A program made the translations under genes and the position numbers. This document shows, piece after piece, positions 9,115 to 15,101 of a stretch of DNA of 15,101 nucleotides. Positions within the stretch are counted from its first letter, which is position 1; each line of letters begins with the position of its first letter. Where the stretch lies: positions 1 to 15,101 of the forward strand of contig MU129428.1 in the NCBI GenBank assembly GCA_014904985.1, given 5' to 3'. Origin of the DNA: Hydnum rufescens UP504. Taxonomy: Eukaryota; Basidiomycota; Agaricomycetes; Cantharellales; Hydnaceae. The notes under the pieces are model-generated. The model made no database searches. It was given only the letters and a program-made list of their open reading frames with translations, and was not told where the DNA came from.

Positions 9115-9174
9115 CCCGGCTTTAGCTAGATTCGTATCTGTTTACGTAAGTAGACTTGAATAGCTAGCCGCGGG
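9115..9174 (+). repeat. Long imperfect hairpin 2 in the gypsy 3' region
   Basis: A 60-nt stem folds about TTAC/GTAA at 9142-9149. The outer CCCG/CGGG and inner TTAGCTA/TAGCTAG arms pair, and TCTGTTTAC pairs with GTAAGTAGA when G-U pairs are allowed. Small internal loops separate the paired blocks. Confidence 0.5.
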
Positions 9175-9218
9175 AAGATCTGAAAATGTATCTTTTTTCC
9201 ACTCACTTGGCTGCTACC

Positions 9219-9245
9219 CGCAGTGTACTGGAACAGTACACTGCG
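9219..9245 (+). repeat. Perfect 11-bp hairpin 3 in the gypsy 3' region
   Basis: CGCAGTGTACT (9219-9229), loop GGAAC, then the exact reverse complement (9235-9245). It could act as an RNA structure in the element transcript; function is not shown. Confidence 0.65.
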
Positions 9246-9487
9246 ATTCTCGCACTACGTGACCTTACCACAGAACTTTACTCTTATTTCTAACATCATG
9301 GCAAAACCTGGACCTATGGACCTACGTCTAAAGACCCATCCTAGTTCATTCCCGGACCCTACCTTCGAACTAACATGCAATCCTGTCGAAGGTAGACATG
9401 GACCAAAGCCCAATCTGGAACCCCTGCCAGGACTGCTTAATCGCCCCAAACCTAATTCGGACTCTACCAAATTAACACCCCCCCATT

Positions 9488-9580
9488 CCTGTTCAAACTC
9501 ATTTGCTCCAGTGGGAGCCATTGTCTGTGTTTTGCTCACTTTCCTATTCCCTGTTTGAACTCACTTGCTTTAGTGGGAGC
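9488..9580 (+). repeat. Imperfect direct repeat pair, 61-bp spacing
   Basis: CCTGTTCAAACTCATTTGCT at 9488 and CCTGTTTGAACTCACTTGCT near 9550, each followed by AGTGGGAGC. The two differ mostly by transitions. Confidence 0.6.
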
Positions 9581-9652
9581 ATATATGGACTGCCCCATTA
9601 ATTTTTTTTCTTTTGTCTCATGTTTTTCACTGGTGCCATAGTCTCCACCATC

Positions 9653-9686
9653 AAGGGGAATGTTGAAATGGGCAGTTATCAACTAT
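9653..9686 (+). other. Polypurine tract and first bases of the gypsy 3' LTR
   Basis: AAGGGGAA (9653-9660) is directly followed by TGTTGAAATGGG (9661), the purine-tract-then-TG layout that primes plus-strand synthesis at the start of a 3' LTR. About 26 bp of LTR remain before the MULE boundary. The 5' LTR is outside the window, so identity between LTRs cannot be tested here. Confidence 0.6.
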
Positions 9687-9750
9687 GGTGTATGTCACAT
9701 ATTTTATCCAATAAGACCTGCAAATGATGCAGATCACATGATGATTATGT
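9687..9750 (+). repeat. MULE left terminal inverted repeat
   Basis: CAATAAGACCTGCAAATGAT and the bases that follow (GCAGATCACATGAT) match the reverse complement of the right end in 33 of 34 positions; outer and inner parts are more diverged. Confidence 0.88.
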
Positions 9751-10196
9751 AATGATTTCATAAGCTCAAAACAACCCTCCATCTCGCCTACCATTTTGGT
9801 CATTGGTTTCCCACCATGTCACAACAGTGTACTTGTTGTCCATTTCAGGGTGATCCCGACTCATTCCCATTTTCGGTAAATGCAACAAGACGGTTGAAAA
9901 CATGCCACAAGTGCTCTTTTGCTATCAAGGAAGCCAACAGCAAGCGCCCAAACAAAAAAAATTCTGAACCAAGTGGCCAGCCTCAACGAGGTCAGAGTCA
10001 AGTTTCTTTGGATCAACTGGAAAGCTGCTGGGATGTATTCAGAACTGAGCTAGAAGGGGGACTTCATGATTCTATAGCCTTGGATCGCATTGTGGACATC
10101 ACACAGCTGGACCTAGACTTAGGTGGCACCCGAAAAGATATATCTGATGCCTTGGTAAGGGAAATAGACAAGATATGTCAGTGGAGATTCATGCAA

Positions 10197-10253
10197 GTTT
10201 TTTTTTTCCATTACTTGCCACCTATGACAAATTAAAAATTGTTGTATTCCTAG
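10197..10253 (+). other. MULE intron 1 (57 nt, tentative)
   Basis: GT followed by a T10 run, ending CCTAG. It removes the frame break between exon 1 and the YYCAQ exon but leaves a one-base phase mismatch, so the donor may differ. Confidence 0.5.
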
Positions 10254-10551
10254 ATATGACCGATGACACTCTGGTAATGAATCAGACACATTTGTGTATT
10301 ATTGTGCCCAGGCAGAGGGTAATCAGACCATAAATCCACTGAATCCTGATGAGACCTGCTGTCGTGATTGCTGGCATATGTCATGTTTTGCCTGTAAAGG
10401 GCAGCTTTGTGTTACAGTAAGCTCTACACATGAGCATATTCTCCGAATTGTATTCCAGCACTGACAAAACCGCATTCCCTATGCCAACATTTCAATCCCT
10501 ACCAAAATTAAGGAGCTTATTGAGCAAAGGAAAAACTCTGTACCATCTGAA

Positions 10552-10609
10552 GTAAGGGTTTCAGGGCCATCATAATTTCATATGCTCACTGCGATTACTT
10601 TTGAGCTAG
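10552..10609 (+). other. MULE intron 2 (58 nt)
   Basis: GTAAGG donor after a Glu codon and GCTAG acceptor before ATT TGG; CTCAC upstream can serve as branch point. Phase 0; exact joining gives a continuous conserved reading. Confidence 0.75.
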
Positions 10610-10881
10610 ATTTGGAAAGAGATTCTGCTATCACATCCAAACCCTGACTTTACACTACGACAAGTCTATTCCGAATGGGCGCAAGTAAATGAAAACATTT
10701 GGAGGCTTGATAAGGATCAAGTCACCTCAGCCCAATTACTTTTTGAAGGCTGACAATGGCCAGAATATCAAAATAATAGTAATTCGTGAGGAACCTGGAA
10801 TTCATGTCATTGCATTTGTGCTGAAAAACTCCACTCACTCATGGGCAACACACACAGTAGAATTGGCATTGGATGGGACAT

Positions 10882-10933
10882 GTAAGTGAAAACAAGGAGA
10901 CATGCGACATAAATCTGATTCCTAGGGCCACAG
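10882..10933 (+). other. MULE intron 3 (52 nt)
   Basis: GTAAGT donor inside a codon, CTGAT branch-like sequence, CACAG acceptor. Splicing joins the DGT motif to TTNMAGYEM in frame. An alternative CCTAG acceptor at 10925 restores a Trp but loses the frame. Confidence 0.7.
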
Positions 10934-11361
10934 TCACTACAAACATGGCAGGGTATGAAATGTCAACAGTTATGGCTGAGGCCAATGGTCAGGGAATACC
11001 CCTTGGATTCTTTATGCATGTGTCGACCAATGGTACTGTGGCTAGTGGTGCTAAGGGATGGGTCTTGAATGACTTTCTGGCATACTATGCGAGGAAATGT
11101 CCAAACGTCAAATTCACACTATCTGACAAAGAGAGCAGTGAAATCAAAGCCATGCGTACCACATTCCCTCATGCAAAACATATCTGCTGTTTCTGGCATG
11201 CCACCACATATATTGATGAGCAACTTGCCAAAAATATCCCTCCAATGGCTTATGACCCCCATTCAGCATATTGTATTTTTAATTTCATCGATCCGATGTG
11301 GAAGATAAAAACATCCAGTATCAGAAAATGCGAATATCCATTGATCCCAGCCATTGGAATG

Positions 11362-11841
11362 ATCATGTGACCTATTACGAAATCAATTATGGCTACGCGC
11401 AGAAATCGAATTCGTTCTATAACTCTGTCAGTTTTGATCGGAGAGGTACGCCCATATAACTCTCGGAAAGACACGATTCATACCTTTCGAATGGTACCAA
11501 ACACAAGTCGAACGGACCAGAAATGCACTCTCCAGACCAATATTACTGTCAAAATCCGGGATTTTCAGTAAAAAACGAATTTCTCCGTCAGTTCGCATTC
11601 AATCCTCTCGGAACAACCGCGCCTGGAAAGATATAAAAAATCCGCATCCAACGGTACTGAGCACGTGAAGAACAGATCAAAACTGAACTCTACAGAACAA
11701 TATTACTGTCAGAATCAACACCCATCAGTAAAAAACAAATTTCTCTGTCAGTTTACACCAGATCTGCTCGGAATCACCGCGCCCAGAAAGCTGTTAAAAA
11801 TCCGCATCGAATGATACCAAGAACATCTATTACAGATGGAA
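11362..11841 (+). repeat. Three diverged tandem repeats of 160 bp inside copy 2
   Basis: Counterpart of the array in copy 1, shifted by about 6751 bp, with the same CTCCGTCAG-type anchors. Confidence 0.75.
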
Positions 11842-12030
11842 ACTGTTGTTTCTGCATCAAATCCCATCCCATGCACTTGTCCCCATTATCAACCAGCAAC
11901 AAAAACATCTTAACCACTGGACTACAAACAAATTAATCTCCAAGAACTCGGAAATATCCTTTGATTTCATCTCCCATTGCCACAAATAACTTCTAGAACC
12001 TCACAGATAAGAAAGATAACACTCCCTTGA

Positions 12031-12248
12031 CTACCCTTTTGTTCTGTTTATGAATGACTCACCCTCCTTGCAACCACTTTATGAAAGATAACACCTTCTT
12101 AGCAACCCTTTTGTTCTGTTTATGAATGACTCACCTATCTTGCAACCACTTTATGAATGACTCACCTATCATGCAACCACTTTATGAATGACTCACCCTC
12201 CTTGACAACCCTATTGTTCTCACATATGACTCACCTAGGAGTGAGTCA
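12031..12248 (+). promoter_or_regulatory. TGACTCA array and perfect bZIP-type palindrome in copy 2
   Basis: TGACTCA at 12055, 12127, 12158, 12189 and 12227, plus the inverted form TGAGTCA at 12242. The last two form inverted arms ATATGACTCAC / GTGAGTCATAT around CTAGGA. Copy 1 has lost one C in the right arm. The TATA box follows at 12280-12287. Confidence 0.6.
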
Positions 12249-12279
12249 TATTCTTTAAACACAGCCACCTTCAGAAAGG

Positions 12280-12287
12280 TATAAAAG
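12280..12287 (+). promoter_or_regulatory. TATA box of copy 2 (TATAAAAG)
   Basis: Same position relative to the TGACTCA array as in copy 1. Confidence 0.6.
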
Positions 12288-12893
12288 CTGGTAGATTTTC
12301 CTGTATCCCCCCATCATCTTCTCACTACTGGAATATACTACTGTCTACAAATCTGCTTGCATCTTAAGAGAGTATTGATCTAAAAGCCATCTGGAGCTAA
12401 GTCATATACAAGGTTGTTAAGACTAAGTCACTGGAAGCCCTCTATGCGAAATACTGAGCCAAGGATAGTTGCAGGACCTAAGGTTAGAGTTGCTGGACAT
12501 CCAAGGAAAGGTGAGTAAAAACAAAGTTAAGTCAGAAGAAGAAAGAAACACATTGACATACTAAATCAAGCTTAAACTAGTCTAGAGTCCTCTTTAGAAT
12601 CCGCATTTTGACCAGGAGGACACAAATAGGTACACACAAATAGCAGTAAACAGTTCAATACAACACATATAAGCCTTTCATAAGCATCCCACGATATATC
12701 ATTGACTATAGCTAGTCCATACCATCGCCTTACCATCACTGAATACCATACACAACTTGTTAGAGAGTGATCAACCATCAGAGCGAACCAGCCCATTGAA
12801 TAAAAACAGAAATACAGTCTCCCATCTACACACTGGCTGAACCAGAGTTTGATTTGACAGTCATCGGAGCTCCCAATCCTTCTTCTATACCGA

Positions 12894-14517
12894 CGTGGGC
12901 ACCGGGGATTGCAAGTGCTGGGAATGCCGAATTAGATGCCGACAGTGGGAACGCATGACCAAGGCAAGTGGGCAAGGCTGAAATTAGTGTTGAAGAAGAC
13001 AGAGAGGTAAGTATGAGACAGATTACCACGAGAGGTCCATATCTCATGTGATCCATATAGGTTATCTGTTGTACTAGCCAACCACCCCATATCATCATCA
13101 TCCATGATGGGAAAAGAATACCGATTTGGCCAAATCCACCCAAAGTCTCAAAGAGTGAGCTTCCAGAATTCTGTCCCAAAATATACTGTCAATACATCAT
13201 GGAGAAATTCTGTCAACACTCATGTCAGCACCCATTGATACCATTGAATGATGCCAACAATACCTTCTTGACGGCAGTGGAGATACATGAGGGTGCCATA
13301 CTTGACATGTACACATACTGCAACGAAAATGACCTGTCGCAGGTATGGGCTTACCTATGGAACTCTTGGTACCACCCCAACAAGTGGGTATTATGGGCAC
13401 GCTCTGCCTCAGAGTGCATATTGGTTTTGTGAACAACTATGGTGGTTGAAGGTTTTTGGAACCACCTGAAGCATACAACACTCACGTCATTTAATTGACC
13501 TCACATCAACCTCGTTGTTCATCTGATTCTCACACAAGTTATTCCTACTGTCAATCTCAAACTTTCATACCATATGGATCGTTGTCGTCTCGGCTGCCCA
13601 AAATCCCTCACACCATGGCAATATGATTTCAAGAAGTTATGGGCTGACTATTCAAAGCCCGATGATGTCTGCCAAACTGCAAAAGAGAAGATTATCATTA
13701 GTAATACCAGAAAGACCAAGGCATGGTGGCAAGAGCGCCTGGACTGGCTTCAGGAGGAGGAGGAGCGGGAAGCAGGCATGTACAACACCTCCTTACATGA
13801 TTGGACATGCAGCTGTCCATCATATCTTCATAGCCACTTCCTTATTTGCAAGCACCTCATCCGATTGGCAAATACAGCTCTAGGGGAAGTGGGGATCAAG
13901 CATGATCTTCAGTTCTTTTACAATCTTTGGCGGCAATGAACAACCCCCTTTTATCATCTTCCTGGGATACACAGAGATATATTGGCACCTGTTCAAGAAA
14001 CAATCTTGGTCCCTCTTGACAAATCCAATAACCTTGATTCCAATAATCTCAATTCAGATCCCCATGAACTTGGTAGTGATGGCATAGACTCACCACAGAA
14101 TGATGCTGCCGAGTTTGATGGACTCGCTCATGTAGGACAGATCTCAGAGTTCACTTGGCCCTTTACTGATAAGATTCCGATTAGGGCCAGTTCAAAGAGA
14201 GCTACCTTCAAGTTTTGAAGGAAAATTTCGATCAGATTTACTCAGAAATCTCCTCCTGTGACTTCAAATTCCATCCAAAACACATTGAAGGGATTGTAAA
14301 GCATGTCCAAGGTGTTATTACCTTAGGAGAGGCAATCTGCGAGGAGAAGCATCAGCACACTATGAAAAAGACCTGGGGGACTCTCCACCAGACACATTTT
14401 ATGCCTAGGATTCCATTTCAGCATCCATGTCAATATATTTTTGCATTAACAAGGAAGCAGAATGACTTCACCTTGTGTCCATACAGCACGATGGACAATC
14501 CAGATTCCGGCAATTAG
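12894..14517 (+). pseudogene. MULE transposase, C-terminal half with catalytic Glu and SWIM finger
   Basis: Resumes in frame 2 after the inserted element with TWAPG, and is split by a 54-nt intron (13007-13060). Markers: QVWAYLWNSWY (about 13337-13369), TTMVVEGFWNHLKH with the third catalytic acid Glu at 13448-13450, and a SWIM zinc finger C-x-C-x10-C-x-H (Cys 13808 and 13814, Cys 13847, His 13853), which binds DNA or protein partners in MULE transposases. In-frame TGA at 12956, 13430, 13496 and 13937 all fit former CGA. The C-terminal tail is Asp/Asn-rich (about 13982-14160), then the frame changes near 14190-14215 and the last open stretch ends at TAG 14515-14517. All three DDE acids survive, yet stops, frameshifts and the insertion make the gene inactive. 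Confidence 0.9.
13007..13060 (+). other. MULE intron 4 (54 nt)
   Basis: GTAAGT donor after a Glu codon and ATATAG acceptor. Length is a multiple of three, but the unspliced frame has TGA and TAG, so it must be removed. Joining is phase 0. Confidence 0.75.
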
Positions 14518-14529
14518 TGCACCTGCCAA

Positions 14530-14595
14530 CATAATACTTATCATGTGATCTGCATCATTTGCGGGTCTTATTGCACCAATAATGTCACATGCTGC
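14530..14595 (-). repeat. MULE right terminal inverted repeat
   Basis: Reverse complement of the left end; ATCATGTGATCTGCATCATT and the following GCGGGTCTTATTG are the best matched part. The outermost ten bases are diverged. Confidence 0.88.
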
Positions 14596-14836
14596 TCAAT
14601 CTACCACTCTCCACCTGTCTGGCCTATCCTATGGCTGCCCTCCTTTTACTATATATAACATAGGTATTTCATGTACATACCCCACTGGTTTGTACCTCCA
14701 TGACACACATGAGGTTCTTCATTCCACAAAAGTAGCTACTTATATACTGAGAGATCAAGGTGTCAGGATCAAATTGACATTTGCTTCCACCTAAGGACTT
14801 ACCTGTCAGAGTATCATTCCTTGTCGACTCTATCAT
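14596..14836 (+). other. Right flank of the MULE; possible remainder of the gypsy 3' LTR
   Basis: If the MULE sits in the gypsy LTR that starts at 9661, this stretch should continue that LTR. TATATATAA at 14650-14658 would suit an LTR TATA box. I cannot find the LTR end. A 70-codon ORF (14582-14794) takes its ATG from the MULE terminal repeat; it shows no recognisable family. Confidence 0.35.
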
Positions 14837-15101
14837 ATGGTGCCTACTTCTTCAAATGCTCTTGTCTCCTCTCTTCCTCCATTCAGTCAGGGGGTTATTG
14901 TCATCCTTGCCATTATTGGCATTTCTCTTATTATTATTGCCCTTGTTCTATCAGGCCTTGGCCAGTGGGCTATGGGCTGGGTAGTTGACCAGTGGCAGCA
15001 TTGGTGCCCTTGTCAGCACCTGTCATTCCCTCGTTCCCCACATGAGTCCATGGAGTTGCCAATCCAAACTCCCCCTCCTCCTCCTCTACCCCCAGTCCCT
15101 G
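14837..15101 (+). CDS. Partial open frame for a single-pass membrane protein, runs off the right edge
   Basis: From ATG 14837 the frame is open to the window end (88 codons). It encodes a Ser/Pro-containing N-terminus, then a strongly hydrophobic helix of about 23-25 residues (starting GVIVILAIIGISL), a Trp-rich segment, a CPC motif just after the membrane, and a proline-rich tail (PPPPPLPPVP). The layout suits a small single-pass membrane protein with a cytosolic Pro-rich, SH3-ligand-like tail. The same frame is open upstream to TAA at 14792-14794, and continues above that stop into the 70-codon ORF; CCTAAG there could instead be a splice acceptor. No family is recognised and a chance ORF is possible. 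The 3' part is outside the window. Confidence 0.35.
   Translation, partial: MVPTSSNALVSSLPPFSQGVIVILAIIGISLIIIALVLSGLGQWAMGWVVDQWQHWCPCQHLSFPRSPHESMELPIQTPPPPPLPPVP

Larger units (their letters stand above)
8981..9652 (+). other. Noncoding 3' region of the gypsy element with several hairpins
   Basis: Between the last stop and the polypurine tract I see no convincing gene. ORFs at 9223-9558 on + and 9255-9539 on - lack family features. The region has pyrimidine-rich stretches (about 9037-9070 and 9600-9620), three hairpins listed separately, a 7-C run near 9478-9484, and an imperfect direct repeat ending in AGTGGGAGC (9488-9518 and 9549-9580). Confidence 0.7.
1..9686 (+). mobile_element. Ty3/gypsy chromovirus LTR retrotransposon, degenerate, 5' truncated by window edge
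   Basis: Seen: one strand carries, in order, a Gag fragment with a zinc knuckle, protease, RT, RNase H, integrase, chromodomain, a long C-terminal extension, a noncoding 3' region, a polypurine tract (9653-9660) and a TG that opens an LTR (9661). Protease-RT-RNase H-integrase-chromodomain is the diagnostic order of Ty3/gypsy chromoviruses. The 5' LTR and primer binding site are not in the window. The reading frame is broken by eight confident TGA stops and at least four frameshifts, so the copy is dead. A 1.6-kb element interrupts integrase (4547-6137), and a MULE starting at 9687 cuts the 3' LTR after about 26 bp. Without the inserted element the visible part is about 8.1 kb, long for a gypsy element because of the C-terminal extension. 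Confidence 0.93.
9816..11296 (+). pseudogene. MULE transposase, N-terminal half (exons 1-4)
   Basis: Role: catalyses cut-and-paste movement of the element in the nucleus. ATG 9816 in CCACCATGT is a good start. Exon 1 (9816-10196) has CTCC near its start and CHKC near residue 30, a plausible zinc-binding N-terminus. Exon 2 (10254-10551) encodes YYCAQ and several Cys/His, likely the WRKY/GCM-type zinc domain that often precedes MULE cores; TGA at 10264 and 10462 fit former CGA. Exon 3 (10610-10881) shifts frame near 10735-10750 and brings the first catalytic Asp (LALDGT, 10872-10874). Exon 4 (10934-11296) has AGYEM, MAEANGQGIPLGFF, the second Asp in TLSDKESSEI (11125-11127) and CCFWHA. Exon 1 to exon 2 leaves a one-base phase mismatch, so that donor is uncertain or an indel is present. 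The reading ends at FNFIDP, split by the inserted element. Confidence 0.88.
11297..12889 (+). mobile_element. Inserted 1593-bp element, copy 2: probable solo LTR, same family and strand as copy 1
   Basis: Same ends (TGTGGAAG, CTTCTATA) and same internal order as copy 1. The middle (about 11840-12600) is nearly identical to copy 1, with only a few single-base differences, while the first 550 bp and the last 200 bp differ at many positions, mostly C/T or G/A at CpG. No coding region is supported; the minus-strand ORF 12572-12796 is chance. It interrupts the MULE transposase between the second Asp region and the WAPG region. Confidence 0.7.
11293..12893 (+). repeat. 4-bp target site duplication (CCGA) flanking copy 2 of the 1.6-kb element
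   Basis: CCGA at 11293-11296 and 12890-12893. Removing the element and one duplicate reconnects transposase codons (IDP then TWAPG) in frame. Confidence 0.87.
9687..14595 (+). mobile_element. MULE (Mutator-like) DNA transposon, degenerate, with a nested 1.6-kb element
   Basis: About 65-bp terminal inverted repeats (9687-9750 and 14530-14595) enclose a transposase pseudogene with a MULE DDE core and a SWIM finger. Without the nested element (11297-12893) it is about 3.3 kb, normal for an autonomous MULE. A degraded target duplication is possible: TCAACTAT at 9679-9686 and TCAATCTAC at 14596-14604, alike apart from a one-base gap. The exact outer ends are therefore uncertain by a few bases. 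Its left end lies 26 bp inside the presumed gypsy LTR, so it is probably younger than the gypsy copy. Confidence 0.88.

Noticed and set aside
9223..9558. 111-aa ORF in the gypsy 3' region
   Set aside because: It overlaps hairpins and low-complexity sequence, has no recognisable domain, and an antisense ORF of similar length overlaps it.
4547..12889. The two 1.6-kb repeats as the LTR pair of a single ~8.3-kb retrotransposon
   Set aside because: Each copy has its own target duplication on both sides, and the sequence between them is the rest of the gypsy and the first part of the MULE, not one internal region.
1491..13939. TGA reassigned or read through as an amino acid
   Set aside because: The stops occur in genes with frameshifts, lost catalytic residues and nested insertions, and all fit CGA decay. 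Nothing suggests recoding.

Overview
The window looks like a transposon graveyard from a filamentous fungus, most likely a mushroom-forming basidiomycete (Agaricomycete). Three things point there: a chromodomain-bearing Ty3/gypsy polyprotein, a MULE-type transposase split by very short introns (52-58 nt), and pervasive CpG-to-TpG/CpA decay. I see no intact cellular gene, no rRNA or tRNA, no CRISPR array and no bacterial signal. All real features read on the + strand.

Layout. (1) Positions 1-9686 hold a Ty3/gypsy chromovirus whose 5' LTR lies left of the window. In order it has a Gag with a CCHC knuckle, an aspartic protease, reverse transcriptase, RNase H, an integrase with H2C2 zinc finger and DDE core, a GPY/F module, a chromodomain, and a roughly 650-residue C-terminal region I do not recognise. 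A noncoding 3' stretch with several hairpins follows, then a polypurine tract and the first bases of a 3' LTR. (2) Positions 4547-6137 are a 1591-bp element, best read as a solo LTR, inserted in the integrase just after the second catalytic Asp codon with a 4-bp target duplication. (3) Positions 9687-14595 are a MULE with about 65-bp terminal inverted repeats and a transposase pseudogene of at least five exons. It appears to have landed within the gypsy 3' LTR. (4) Positions 11297-12889 are a second copy of the 1.6-kb element, inside the MULE transposase with its own 4-bp duplication. (5) Positions 14596-15101 are flank: perhaps the rest of the gypsy LTR, then an open frame encoding one transmembrane helix that runs off the right edge.

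How the parts relate. Nesting gives an order: gypsy first, MULE into it, then the two 1.6-kb elements into both. Every in-frame stop I could place with confidence in the two coding remnants is TGA where CGA (Arg) fits (14 of 14). Loss of the protease and RNase H catalytic Asp is also explained by single CpG transitions. This suggests both genes were silenced by cytosine methylation and decayed mainly by deamination, with a few indels at simple runs. The 1.6-kb repeats carry a TATA box below an array of TGACTCA (bZIP/Gcn4/AP-1-type) sites, so they may be bZIP-responsive promoters scattered in the genome.
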